DNA from: Salvia splendens
Taxonomy: Eukaryota > Streptophyta > Magnoliopsida > Lamiales > Lamiaceae
Direction: 5' to 3'
Length of the DNA stretch: 64,000 nucleotides
Assembly: GCF_004379255.2 (NCBI RefSeq)
Contig: NC_056036.1
Span: 38,578,076 to 38,642,075 of the forward strand
Numbering within the stretch: position 1 is the first letter of the stretch; every line of letters starts with the position of its first letter. The position numbers and the translations under genes are program-made. This document shows, one piece after another, positions 34,046 to 47,764 of the stretch. A model generated the notes under the pieces. That model worked only from the letters and a program-made list of their open reading frames with translations. It was not told where the DNA came from and did not search any database.

Positions 34046-37000
34046 ATGAGGAGCAAAGGCAAGGGGAAGAAGAAGAAGACAGTCGTAAACAAAGAAGAAA
34101 ATGCGGAAAGCTGGTGCTTCGTTTGCAAAGACGGTGGAGATCTTATCATATGTGATCACGCGTGCGTGTTTTCTCAATTTCTTTTTCCTCCTTTGCTTAC
34201 CTTTGTGTTCATTTCCCATCTCTTTTGCTGCCTAGAAATCCTGCATTCGGTTGCTTTGGAATTCTCCCTGTCGATTGGGGCTACTGCTTCTTTGTCGTTT
34301 TCTGTTTGTTTCTCTGTGTATTTTTTTTACCTGTTTTTCCTTTTTTTCAATTTGTTTACAATTAGTGATTTAATTTTATTCATTGCACATACAATAGAAG
34401 GTTACATAGTCCAATTGCATAAATCGAAGCAGCGATGAAAGGTGGAAGAGTTTTCAATAAATCATTTTGTTTGGACCTGATGTGAATTTAAGAACATTCG
34501 ACTTCTTGCCATGTATAAACATTTGCATATGATGATTCTTCTGTTTCCAGGGGATGTCGAAAATCTTATCACCCTTCTTGCTTGAAGAATGATGACTCGG
34601 TTGTAGGAAGTGAAGCCAACTTTATTTGTGGTAAGCAAACTACCATCTCATTCATCCCTTAAAGCATCGCATTCATCGGGATCGAACGGATTAAACTAAG
34701 CATATATGTATGCCACTCTTCCGGATGACCTCTTACTAGAAATGTCTGGTTAGCTGGCTACTGCTTATTTCCTAGTGTTCTCCTGAAACTGCTCACTTAA
34801 TCTGGACGGTGACTTTCTGCATAACTAAATGATTTTCGACTAGAAGCCGATTTCTGAAATAGCGATAGTTGCATCTATTTGCATGCTGAAACTATTTTTT
34901 TTTTATGATATTAAGAAAAATGATCCTCCATTACTCTACTTGTACGTGACGATGCAGTACTGATGGAATACGGTAAACAGATATGCGTTGCTGCATGGAA
35001 GCTAAGGTGGCATTCTGCATCATCTTAGCAAGAATATAGAGAACAAAATATGGAAATTGAAGGCTTGATATTTAGGATCTAGCATATAAGAATAGTAATT
35101 CAGCTAAAGAAGATCAGCAGAGCTACCTTAAACTTTGCACTGAAATATAGTTACAGAATATATAAAGGGGTTGGTTGTACAAATATGGATTGATGATGTA
35201 TCCTGTAAATATGCGATACATAAGAAATAAATGGTACTATAAGTGATAGGATTGCCAAATATTTGCTATTGATCTATATGGAGAATGATAATAAGTATGT
35301 CAGATAAGTTTCTAGAATAGGACATGCAATTGAAGAGTCCTTTGAGATTCAAAGCTCCAATTGTTGGGAGTTGGTACAAAATTGGATTTAACAGTTCCAA
35401 ACTCTATATCTCCGAAGTCATACTATGATATCAACACCCTTTACTTCTATATCTGACAAGATCATGCTGCATGGTTGTTATCTGTATCTCATTACATGTA
35501 AGTTTGTAACACAGTTTGTATGAACAAGAATTAATCAATCCTTTCAGATTGGCATACTTGCTCAATTTGCTGTAAAAGGTCCAGCAGCCTTCACTGTTAT
35601 ACCTGCACACGTGCTGTTTGTCGTCGCTGCCTTCACCATCTAGAAGTTTTCCGAGTCAAAGGAAAATATGGATTCTGCAAGCACTGTCTGAAACTTTCTC
35701 TACTTATTGAAGGCGACAAGGATTATGACTCTGATGGGGTAAGATTATCATTAAGTTTAAATTAATGCAAATGTAGTAGGATTTAGTGTACAGTGTTTCT
35801 GGAAACAATTTTTGAATGTCTATCATCGTGGACTCTCTAGATTAGGATACACGTGAGAGAAAATTTGATAAATAAGTTTGGCATATAGACCCACTTTTTA
35901 TGGATGAAATATGAATGATATGGGGCCATTCTAGCATCATGAAAAGATTGTCCTGAATTATGTTAAACTGACATCCATTTTGATGAGAAGCAACCTAGTT
36001 GATGCCTCAGAGTTTAGAAAATATCTACAAGAAGATTTAACTGGAGTTGATTTGTAATCACTGATATTATCCTGATCTGGGTCAGTATTTCTCTTTGGGC
36101 CTGTTTCAGATCATGCTTACTTGACCTTTTTTTTTGCACTTGTTAAAGCATATAGTAAAAGGATTAAGTGCTACCTTCTATTGTTTCAACTTCCTTCGCA
36201 ATATTTCTCTTCTGAGTATAGCTCTAGCCTCTAGAAAGTCATCTTATAGTTCACTTAAGTCTTTTTATGCATAGAAAGTATTAGCCTGTCTAGGGATTAT
36301 GGCCCCAATCCATATGGTACAAACTACATGGACATTGTGTAGCCTTGTAGGTCATTACTTTGTTTTTAACATTTTGTCCATGGTGATAATATCATTTGCA
36401 GTTCATGTTGTATACATTGTGCACTTATATTAATCTGCAACATGAAGATGATTAGAACAATAGATAACTATTTCTCTCCAACCCAATGAAGTGGAATATG
36501 GTGAGAGATATAATTTCATAATTTGTAGTGAATATCACTAAACCTTTTTGTGAACCTCAGCATTTTACATAATGTGGTTACATAAGATATTTCTCTCTAA
36601 ACTTTGTAGTTTCATTTTTCTCTGTTACTAGAGAGTCCCGATTTATGTGTTTATGCATGCATGTACTAATTATGCCCCATAGTACAATTTATCCTATTAT
36701 GCATGGAATCTAAGAAATACAGGAATCTTGCCATCGATCAGTCGTCGTGATAGATTAATTTGGAGGCGTTATAGAACTTCTGTTTGGTTTTTCTATATGT
36801 ATCATCTAAACTGGTAGATTATTGGAAATGATCAGGTGAACTGGCTTGTATTTTGCTTTCATTTAACATTAGTGGAAACCATGAGAATGCTTGTCCGCTT
36901 GCAGGAAAAGGTGGATTTTGAAGACTTGAATACAGTTGAGGGTTTATTTTGGGAATATTATATGATCATCAAGAAAGAAGAAGGATTAGAGCTTCAGGAT

Positions 37001-40000
37001 CTTTATGCTGCAAAAGATGGGGTGAAGACTATGAATATATCCGAATCTAGCTCAGAAGAAAATCACGAAGAAGATGAGATATCTGATTATGATGGTGCAG
37101 AGCATGTTAAAAAATGCAGGAGAACATCCAGTGAAAAGAGATCTGGGAGAAAGAAGCTTGGTTTCCAGATACCCATGAAATTAAGTAAAAATGATTTTAT
37201 TGGCTGGGGATCAAGAGCCCTTATTGACTTTCTCAGTTCAATTGGTAAAAGCACTGACGAACAATTGTCTCATGGTGATGTGACTTCAATTGTGTATATG
37301 TACGTAAAAGAAAATAAACTAATGCATCCAGAGAAGAGGAAGATGATATCATGTGATGCTCTTTTACAGTCTCTTTTCAGGAAGAAAACAATAACTAAGA
37401 ATAAAGTGCATGAGCTTTTGAGGGACCATTTTGCAGAGTACCATGATGAATCAGAAGAAGATGGGATGGGATATGATTCAGAGGATGAAAATGCAGGCAT
37501 TTCAGATGTATGTAAGAAACAAAGAAAACTCAACACAGAGAGAAAACCTCCAGAAAAAGAGCTAGTAGACGATGTGCCACTGGGTTGTTTTGCATCCCTT
37601 GTAGGCGAAAATGTAAAACTTGTCTACTTGAGGAGGAGCTTGCTAATTGATTTGCTGAAACAGCCTAAATCGTTTGCAGAAAAGGTTGTTGGATGCTTCG
37701 TTCGTGTTAAGTCTGATCCATATGATTATTGTTCTAGGAATTCTCATCAACTAATGCAAGTTAGAGGTTAGTCTTGAAATATTTATGTCGAGTCAATCCA
37801 TACCTTTTAGAAATGAGTTTTGTTTTACATTATTTTGTTTGACAATTATGTCACTGTTATATGTTTAGTGATATACTCCCTCCGTCCCAGTTTAAGAGTC
37901 CTATTTTGTCATTTTCGCCCATCCCAGTTTAAGAGTCCCATTTAGAATTTACCATATTTGGACATAAAATTTAACCTCATTGTTGATGAAATTTACACTC
38001 AAATGCCATTACTTTCATAAAAATAAAACAAAACAAAATCCTAAACAACAAAAAGTCAAAAGGGTCCCACTTTCCGCTACCTCGCTTCAATTATTACACA
38101 CTCCAACAATTTCTTAAAACCCGTGCTCTAACTAAATTGCACTCCTAAACTAGGACGGAGGGAGTAATATACTAATTCATCTATATTAATATTATAAAAA
38201 GTGTGTATTCTAACAACTTTAGGCTGTACCATAATATTAATTTTAAAAGATGTTTTGGTGTATTAGAATATATAGGTTTTTTTACATTCAGTGCAAGATA
38301 AGAATCTTGTTACTAAATTTGTGATAAGGTTATCTACCTTATATATTTGTATTTGAATAAATACTTTAATGTGTTTTGTGTACCAACCTGATGCTAGTTA
38401 TATCTAATGAGCCATTGATTGGGATCAAGTATTTACAAGAGTAGTTTGGTTTTCCACTGAAATAAACTGAACTTCTTTGTTTGTTGTTGAAAAAGTGTAA
38501 AAAATTTTGGTGAAGATCAAAATGAGCTAAATTATTTGTAACTATGAAATTCAATGAAGTAGAAGCAGTTTCTGTTTTGCCCTGGCTCATGGTAGACAGT
38601 AATATTTTATCAGGAACTTTGTTGTTTTAGATGGATTCAACTATTCTATATATTAGAAAAAGCAACACTACAAATAACTTGTAGAAATTCAAGGATCTCT
38701 GGGCCTTAGTATGCATTTTTTAGATGGCAAGTTAGAGCTACCCAGCTAGGTTCACTATTATAAAGATTAAGAATTTAAGACTTATTTGTATAAATATGCT
38801 ATAAAAAAACCTTAGTATAAGGTGCTGCATTTAAACTGCCAGATAAGAAAAATGAATAACAAAGTACAGCCATAAGAATCCTGCAAATATGGAGACAGCT
38901 CATCCAAAATCGTAATACGTTCCTTAGTGATACCATCCTTTACATAGAACTAGTATTTTGGTTCCAGGTGGTTAATGCAAGGGGATGCTGTTTCTACTCC
39001 ATTCGTGAACTGAAAACAATTGTTATTTTTTCGCCATTCATCTATTCGTCATTTATTGACATGGATAAATACCTAAGTTTCAATTATTATTGTACTTTTT
39101 ACTGTGCAACTTATTGACTTGATTTCCTATCAGAAATTCTTGAAAATTATCTTATATTAATACAAAATTTGCAGGTGTGAAAAGAGATTCAATTTGTCAA
39201 AATAATATTGAGGCAGAGGCCATCCTTCTAATCTCTGCTCTGCCTGGAGAAATTAGCACGAGTCAGCTTTCAGATGATGATTTCTCTGAGGTAATCAAGT
39301 TGATGCTTACTACACTTTCTAATCATAGTTATGAACATGGTGGTCTATAGGTAGTATACATATTTTCTACATACAAAAAAAGACTATGTCTATCAGTATG
39401 TTTATTGGTAACTACTACCATTAATTAAATGCATTTCAACAAGCCAATAGTCCATGATTGGTTGAATTCACTACTAATATTCGTCTATTCAGGAGGAACT
39501 ATGTCTGTATGTTTATTGGTACCTACTATTAATGAAGATAGTCAATTGAACATTTCCTGTCATTAATAGATTGCAACTGCCTTATCAACAATGATATCAG
39601 CAGAAAGTATTTCCAGTGATATACTGGTAAAAATTTGGAAAAACAATCTAAGTATTAAGCAAAGTTGCCAAATAACTGCCATGATGGTGGCCGTTTTGGA
39701 GAATTCCACCACCACCAAGTAAAAACTGAGTTTACACAAAACCCAATCCATTTTTGGATAAAGTCTAGGGTTTAAACTTGAAAGGCTTACTGCCTCATCT
39801 TTAAAAAATCTTAGGAAACTTAGCGAGACTTGGAGACGACTATTGACGTGCAGCAGTCTCGGGTAATCGCTATTTCTTTTCTTAATGTATTAGGGATGAA
39901 GTAAAATAGAGAGGGTTTGATTATTACACTTAATTCAACCATTAAACCTTATTAAAATCATTCTTTATTCATTAAAAAATGTGGTAAACTAAGCAGCAGA

Positions 40001-43000
40001 TCCAGTACATTAATTACCCATCCATCATTCTTTAGCAAATCAAATACTCCTATAACCTTTATTAAATCATTCTTTTATGCATTAATATGGAATCTATACC
40101 CATCTAGCCAGCTTAGAATACAAGAACTCTCCAACAAAGCATGTTTTGTATTAAATCAAACATCTTTTATAGATATTTTGGTATTTATTTCATTTCTTTT
40201 GCATCTAATTCTTTTTTTGTTCCTTTTATTTTTGAATTTTTGTCTGTTAGTGCATCTGATGATTTTAGCATAATTACAACAATGTCTACCGATCAAGATG
40301 ATATTTCTTCAATGGAAATTTGTGTTCCATTTGAAGATAAAAGCACAATTTCTGCAGCCGTTTAACTTCTTAGTTCTTACTTGTTATGTACTCCTACTTA
40401 TTATATATTTTGAGTTTAATCTGCCATAGGCCGCTATGCCCTCCGCCACAACCTTGTGGTGGATTTCAGTAAACCACTATAAGGCATCTGCCATCTGCCA
40501 TTTATGAACGTACTACCTTGTGAAGTAACTTTCGGAAATTGTTGATCAAAGAAAACATTGCAATCAACCTATTATTGTAAATGATAAATTCTATATATTT
40601 TATTGTAATATATTATTTAGGAATTTCAAATGATCAATAGTGAAGTTTCAAAAAAGGAGTCTTGTTAGTATTAATTTGGTGATTACTGCTAAAGACCAGA
40701 TCTCAATTTACCATCTCACAATTCTATGTGTCACATTCTCCAATAATTCTTAATTAATTCTTCATCCATCTTGTTTATTGGTATAAGTTTGGAGTCTTTA
40801 ATTTCAATACTGGGAATACGGAGATGATTATAAACATGACCAATTAAGTCTTCCGTTGAAACATTTGAAGGGTGCAGATAGAGAGCCTGTAACCACCTGA
40901 TTTCTTTCAGAGAATCCTAATGTACGGATGTCGCATTAGATGTTACTTCATGTCTATTAAGTCACATTAACTTTGTCTTTAAGCTATTATGCTCAAATTG
41001 GTAGCATATTAAGAGGACATTCTCTCTCCAAGACCAATTATAGCACCATACTCAGTACAGAATATTCTCAAATCTTGCACTTGACTAGAAAATAGAAAAA
41101 GTTGTTGATCATCATCCACTTGTTTCAGGAAGAATGTGAAGACTTGAGACGAAAAGTATTAGCAGGTCTGCTTGAAAGGCCTACAGTGGTGAGTACTACT
41201 ATGACTTCAGTGAGCAGACCTACTGCAGTTGCACTCGCAGTATGTTAAAAGCTCTATATGCAAGACTTTGTGTAAATTTTAGCCTCTAAGTTAGAAGGAA
41301 TTATCTTTTGGTCCCATCATAATAATGCTTTGGTTATAACATTTTTTCTAACCGTTAAGACTAAGATTTATATATGTGATATATGGTTAGTAAAGTTCGG
41401 TTGATGGTTTTATCATAGTTTTCATACTTTTAATCATGTTATTTTTCAATCTGCTTGACCTCAATCTGTACTTTACTTCATTTAGAAGATTATACTGTTG
41501 GATTTACAAAATGTTTTATTCCTCTGTTTTGAGCTAATCTTTAACATGGTTAAAATATATTGTTAGTTAAAATTATATTTAAAAAATACTTCGGTTTTAT
41601 TGTTTTTGCTTGTCCACTGTGTATTTGCTAATTTTTGTGGACTGCATGTTCATGATAAGGGCCTGTAGCTGCCTCTGTCCTTAAAAAATGCATTGGTTGT
41701 TTTTTGACATATAAAACTCACTTGAAATAATGATATTCTGCCATTGCTACGTAATTCATAACTCTGTCTGTTACTGCATCCTTAAGCACTCCAGTAATGG
41801 AATAGTGGATTTATGATTTCTCTGAGTCATCTGTGCTGGTTCAGATTCTTATAGTCCGCTTAGTAGTAACAGTGGCTATAATCCAGAACAAGAAAGATAT
41901 AAGTTTCTTGTACTTCTTTCTACTACATGACAGGTTGAAGTGGTCATTTCTAAACACATGACCTTATTATATTTATGTGCAGGAGTATCTTCAACAGAAA
42001 GTCAATATTCTTCATGAGGATCTGATGAAGCATGTATGTCTGGTCTCTTTATATTGTACTATAAGCTCTACAGTTATGATTGATCTTATTGGCTTTTATC
42101 GTAACATTTTAACTCTGTAGTGAATTCTTGAATTAAATTTTTTAATTTAGTGAATGTTATTGACTAGAGCAAAGGATAATCCACTCAAATAATAGAAAAT
42201 TGGAAGAGAATTGTAAGTAAATGAACACATTCTCAAATAAATCAAACTATCAGAAGAGAGAATTTTTCATGCCCAAGCGCTACAAAATCCTAGATCAGTT
42301 TTATTGTAAGGAGAAGACCTCACACTAGGCCATACTAAGCCCACGAAAGGAGCCATAACTAAATAGAAACTGAACAAACATTAAATAACAATCTAAAAGA
42401 ATCAGTAACGGTCCCAGTAGGGTTACATATGCACCTTCAACTGATGATAAACTCCATATGCAACATTACCCTAGTTATGCCAATTCAGTCTTACAGACTC
42501 TAAATTTGCAGTTGTAAAATTCCTATATCATATAGTTTCATCTTTCAGGATATTGATGGTGGTTCTGCATGCATGTGCCATCACTAGCCATGTATTGTGT
42601 TCCACAAGTTATAATCAGAAATTTATTAGTTAATATGGCTGAATGGTTGTTGCATCAGAGTATGTTTGATTTTGCTATTAGCTTTACTGCATCAGATATA
42701 TTTCCTTCCTTAAACCGAGTATGGTTTCATTTGATTGGTTACTATATAATTTTTTGGTGCATTCTTCTTACATTTTTAACAAAAAGAAAATATTGAGCTT
42801 TGCCATAGATACAAAAATGACATCGAATTCCATCTCATCTTTCATTGTTTGATGATTTTAATTGAATTTAATGCAGTGGGTAATTAAAGAGTTAGCCTTG
42901 CTGAAAAATCTCATTGATCGAGCCAATGAGAAAGGGTGGAGACGCGAATATCCTTTAATACTATATGGGGGACTGGTTTTTAAGATTTTGGACAGAGCAT

Positions 43001-45763
43001 GATTGTCAATATGAATTCTTAGTATCTTACATACAATTTCCACTTCCACCAGAAAATATTGGCCTTGTTAGGTCCTCAATTAAAAAGATAGTAATAAACT
43101 TTTTTGAAAAATTCAACCCGCAAGGTTTAAACTACATAGTCTGGTGATAACTGATAATATACTCAAGTTGAATGCACTGTGTTTTCTTTTATTCAATAAA
43201 TTAATACTATGAATGCTAGTACTAAAAGATCAATAATACACAACATGGGAATTATCTTGAACAGATTTCCAACTTTAGGAAACTGCCATTTTTCTTTCTG
43301 TTTTAAAGTAATGAGTTAAAAAATTTAACATATCACGCTGTGTCAGTTTCTATATTTATAGGAACCTAGACATGCATATGAGTGATACCAAATTTAAGTA
43401 CCATTTGTTCTCTGGTGACTACAATGAATCATCATCCTAATGCTTTTCTGCTATCCACTTTGGTTCTGCTTTCTTGGACGGAACTAACAATTGTTAGGCA
43501 ACTCTAGAACATGTGACTTTCTGGTTCATGATCTTAACTCTATCTCTGCTACACTTTACGAGTACCTTGAGAAGAAAAGGAGACTACAAACTCCATCCGA
43601 AGTATCAAAATTGCTGGCAAGTGTTCCTAAAGTGATTCCTGATCGATGTGAGCTTCATCACAATCCCGAAGATACTGTAAATGACATGAGCATTGAGAAA
43701 GACTCCCCTAAGGCAAACCTTGAATGTAATTCCCCTGTTACTAATCATGGATGGCAGGATGACAAAGAATCAGGTATGTCCAATGGCTGAAGCTCCTTGA
43801 ATTTATTTTAAAATCTTTTAAGTCCTGGGCATCCATCACTGCTTCCAAACTAGTGTTATTTCTTTGATTTGTGTAAAAACCTGATTGATCTGTTTATTGG
43901 AGAAAATTGTCTTCTTATGATTAGCACCATAAGTAGGGGACAAATCAGTGCTCAACTATTCTAATGTCTTATACGTTTAGGAGGCGTTTGGTTTGGTGGA
44001 TGTTATAATAGGATTGATAAAATTGGAGGATGGTTAAATAATCAACCCAATTTTGAGGAGATAATAATCATTCACTTGGTTAATTAGAGTGCGGGCCGAG
44101 TAATCCACTACGGGCTGAATAATGCAAACCAAAGATTTGATTAAGTTGGATTATTTTATCAATCATGCCTTCTCACTCAAACCAAACGCCTCTTTAGTAG
44201 ATTTGAATTTTGTTTTTCAGTTTTATTACATGCAAATAGTCATTAAATCCCCGTTTGCGTTTCTTTGACATATACAGTGAAAAGCTACTTGTTCATGCAG
44301 AGTGTTGTGCACTTATGCATGTAACTGAATGAAAGTTTTATCTACTACTACCAAACTTTAAAATGCAATGAAGAACTTGCAATATTTTTATTTCATATGT
44401 TGTATTTCTATGTGGATGTAGTATGAAAACCTCAAGGAACATTTTGTTTGTGAGATATGAGATGAAACTTTCAGGGGTATGCATATGCAAATGAGGCACA
44501 CACTGCTCTGGATGCATGATGCATCCATCCTAATTCAATCCCAATTGTGATGCATACATCCTAATTAGAAATTACTAAACCCTAATTGGAGATTAGTGAA
44601 CCCTAATTTGGATTGATACATGTACACAATTTCGTTTGCATAATAAATAATCTTGCAATATCCAAATATTTGCTAAATTTTGATGTACTGGCTGTGAAAA
44701 ATATATGCTGTGAGAGAAGACCTACTGATAAAGTTTTGGATGAAGGCTGGCCAGCCGTGGCCCAAAACTAAGTCGAGCTGCAAAATGCTCTGCCCCAGCC
44801 AGCACCCAGACCAGAAACCCACTACCTCAAAACACATGTGATTAAACTTGAAAGCAAATTCTAAAATGTTAGGCCTAGGACTCGAATCATGTATCAAAAG
44901 GATGTTAGGTTAGCAGGATCACTGCATCATCACCAACAACCTTATATCTCATGGTACTCTGCAAGTAAAGCTCTTGCGGTATGTGTTACATTGAGTCATT
45001 ATCAGAAGTTGATCTTGTGGTTCTACTTTTGCATGTATAACGTATTGCATAATGTGCCTGAACCATTGACCAATATAAGGTGTTACCAAATACTATATCA
45101 GCTCATATCAAGTTACTGGTTTGCAGCTAAATGTAGAAAATATGAATGCTGTCATATTATTACTTTGAACTTGTTGGCGTCAAATAAATATTGCCAATAA
45201 TTATTTTGTTATATCCTCTCAAAAAAATTATGTAATATAACTAAACTGTAGTCGTTCAGGATTTGGTGGAACTGGTCTAATATGTTTCTGTTTCGGCGAC
45301 AGATGAGAAGACTCGCCAATGCAATCCATCGCCTCCAGCAAGAAAGGAATCCATATTCAAAGAGCCTGAGGATGACAATATGACCAGTAGAAAGGCATCG
45401 CAACCCACTGGTGAGGCGAGACAAATTAAGCTGGGGGGAGAAGAATTGAAAACGTGCTCCCAGATGACAACCTCTCATGAGCAGGCAACAAGAACCGGCT
45501 GCAAGGCTTCGGACATGGCTGTTATTGAGGTACCCAGTGATGTTGATGAGGGTGGCGAAGCTACAGTTGTTCAGGAAGATGAGAATACTGATGACTCAGA
45601 ATGGTGCCTTGAGACCCCAACTGGCGAGCGGAGAAAGTTCCAGTCGTCTGTGTTGAAAACTTGGAGCCAGACCTGCCTGTATGCGTCCAAATTCAAGGTG
45701 TGGAGGGAAGGTGAGAATGAAAATACTGCAGTTTGGTTGTTTGATGCCTTTCCAAAGAAATAG
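34046..45763 (+). CDS. PHD-SWIB-Plus3-GYF chromatin/transcription protein (At5g08430-like), ten exons
   Basis: Exons read as 34,046-34,161; 34,551-34,630; 35,548-35,738; 36,905-37,766; 39,175-39,290; 41,129-41,188; 41,983-42,033; 42,877-42,947; 43,553-43,773; 45,303-45,763. All phases agree, giving about 742 aa. Domains in order: a PHD finger with an extended zinc-binding region (WCFVCKDGGDLIICDHAGC to about residue 120, many Cys/His), an acidic linker, a SWIB domain (about 227-305, FIGWGSRALIDFLSSIG), a Plus-3 domain (about 350-470, LVYLRRSLLIDLLKQPKSF, GCFVRVKSDPYDYC) with its trailing helices (GWRRELYEYLEKKRRLQTPS), and a C-terminal GYF domain (last 60 residues, SEWCLETPTGERRKF). The family acts in the nucleus in histone reading, transcription or silencing; the exact role is not assigned. 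The intron before exon 9 is of the AT-AC type. The start is the first in-frame ATG. Confidence 0.9.
37876..38164. mobile_element. Stowaway-type MITE in an intron
   Basis: CTCCCTCCGTCCCAGTTTAAG at the left and the complement at the right (CTAGGACGGAGGGAG) form inverted repeats flanked by TA. The element lies inside the intron between exons 4 and 5 of the PHD/SWIB gene. The AGTTTAAGAGTCC segment is repeated directly near the left end. Confidence 0.9.
42948..43552 (+). other. U12-type AT-AC intron of the PHD/SWIB/GYF gene
   Basis: The only in-frame join that restores the conserved GWRRELYEYLEKK segment requires a donor at ATATCCTTT (42,948) and an acceptor ending in AC (43,551-43,552). The donor equals the U12 consensus for the AT-AC class. 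TCTTAAC at 43,532-43,538 resembles the U12 branch site and lies about 15 bases before the acceptor, as expected. No GT donor or AG acceptor nearby gives this junction. Confidence 0.88.
43980..44193. mobile_element. Tourist-type MITE in an intron, 214 bp
   Basis: The left end GGAGGCGTTTGGTTTGG and the right end (CAAACCAAACGCCTCT) are inverted copies, and TTA flanks both sides (43,977-43,979 and 44,194-44,196). It lies in the last intron of the PHD/SWIB gene. Confidence 0.88.
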
Positions 45764-46983
45764 GAGTAGCACTTTGGACTAACACTATTGCCTTTTCTCT
45801 CTTACAATTAGAAGATTAACAACTGTGTGTGAATAGTATCTATTACCGCAAGATGGATTTGGCTCCCTTCCCTTCTAAGTTGTTAGGTTATGAATTTTCG
45901 GGCTGGAAAATTTTGTTTTTCTGCATTTTTGCATCATAAAGGGAAACAATCTGACGAAGGAAAATGAGGAGTACCAGAGTCCCCAGGGCAGAGCCAAAGT
46001 TTAGTTGTTAAGAAGTTTTGTATTTGGTTCAAGCCACATGATCACATGTGTAAATAGAAAATAATTGTTAATCCTATTTAAAAAATGTCATTTGGGATGT
46101 AAGATCTTAACTGGAGCCGGAGCCGCAGCCGCACAAATGCGTTGCGGGAATGGTTGTCAGTCCGGTCCGTAAATGGCGCACCCTTTTTTCCATTTCTTTT
46201 TCCTTTTTGTTTTCTTTTGTCCTTTTCATTATTTTGGGGGAATTTTTTATTTGAGAAATGGGAGATTTTTACTTTTTAGTGTTGGATAATACTGAGTGGT
46301 TTTAATTCGAAGGATGTAAATTGATTTTTGCAATATTCAGTGATTTATATGTTAATGTATTTTAGTTATAAAATTTATTTTGATTGTAATTTTTATAATT
46401 TTAATGAAATTGTTATTTCTATTTTAATCATGTAATTTTAAATTATAATTTCATAAGAGTACAAAATTAAGGTTTAAGTATGGTAGTTTGAATGCACTAT
46501 CTAAGGATAGAAAATATGGTTAATCACGACGACTAAAGGTGATTAAAGAAATGAGAATGAAAGTGGAAAAAGTGGTACAACTTGACCATGGCTCAAAATA
46601 ATAGAAGTAATTTGGATAAAAATCAGGGTATCATCACGTATGAAGACAAGATGCATCCCAACATTATCAAAAGACACCAACCAAAAATATTAGGTTCCTA
46701 TAGGGTCAACCCATTAATACGAATCCAATAAAGTTTGACTGAAATCCACTTTGGAGCGTGCTTGTGTCGAATTTTTATATTGTGCCAAATTTTTACGTTG
46801 TGTTGTAATTGATGGTCTTAATTTAAATGCTTTGATGAAGTGGTGCCACATTAAATTACAATAATATTTAAAATTGTAATAGCTTTGAAACTCTATACAC
46901 AAAAACTTATGTATACCATTATAAATAAATCGTATTCCTTTTTTTTTGTCGTTATGTTATAAGTGAATATTTTTTTACTATTA
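45764..46983. other. 3' flank of the PHD/SWIB gene and AT-rich spacer
   Basis: The 3' untranslated region is followed by sequence without recognised genes. A short GC-rich island (GGAGCCGGAGCCGCAGCCGC) lies near 46,113. Nothing else supported. Confidence 0.5.
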
Positions 46984-47390
46984 GAGCATTTTCAAAGGGA
47001 GAAGATATATAAAAAATGTATATTATGTATTTACTTTCTTAAAAAGTGAAATATTCCACTCGATAAAGTAACACATTCCAAAGGGAAAATATATATAAAA
47101 TAGTAAATTACTTTTTAAAAATAAAATAATAGTACAAAATGAATTAAAAAATATAAAGTGTAATAACTTCTCAAATACCTTTCCCATTAGAGAAGGTTTT
47201 TCATGAAAAAAAGAAAAATGTGGTAGTTATAAGATTTTACCTCTCCATTGATGGGGAGGTAAAGATACCTCTTCAAAATGAGAAAAGGTATAATAACTTC
47301 TCAAATACCTCTCCCCTTAGAGAATGATTTTTCATGAAAAAAGGTAAATATGGTAGTTATATTAGTTTACCTCTCCCCTTGAAGATGCTC
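46984..47390. mobile_element. Tourist-type MITE, 407 bp
   Basis: GAGCATTTTCAAAGGGAGA at the left end and the reverse complement of GAGCATCTTCAAGGGGAGAGG at the right end pair, with TTA on both sides (46,981-46,983 and 47,391-47,393). The right half contains an 85-130-bp segment twice (AATAACTTCTCAAATACC..., near 47,161 and 47,290). Confidence 0.87.
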
Positions 47391-47764
47391 TTAAGTAGTA
47401 GTAAAAAGTAACGCATTTACTCTTTTAAACTTTTTTCACTTCTCTATTTTATTTTCTGTTCATATCTTACTCTATTATCTTTCTACTTATCTCATTAAAC
47501 ACTATGTTTTAATGCACAATTAATAAAGTAAAAGAGAGATAAAAAAATTAAAATATTAATATTAATGAAGAATGATTTAAAATAGCAAATTTTTAATATT
47601 AAACGAACTAAAAATAAAAATAGTTGCACATTTAAATTTTGTGCAAAAAAGAATGTTTTGGCTTGGGGCTTATCTGCAATACAACAATTTCCGAAAGAAA
47701 ATTACGAGATAGATTTTGAATCACAATTTTATACACACGTGACACGAGATCGGTTGAAGAGGCC

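Noticed and set aside
33956..34438. 160-residue open frame as a single-exon gene
   Set aside because: It starts at TTG and runs into intron sequence after the PHD segment. The real exon starts at the ATG at 34,046 and ends at 34,161.
40141..40365. 74-residue open frame in the intron before exon 6 of the PHD/SWIB gene
   Set aside because: It has no splice context consistent with the neighbouring phases and no family resemblance. Exons 5 and 6 join in frame without it.
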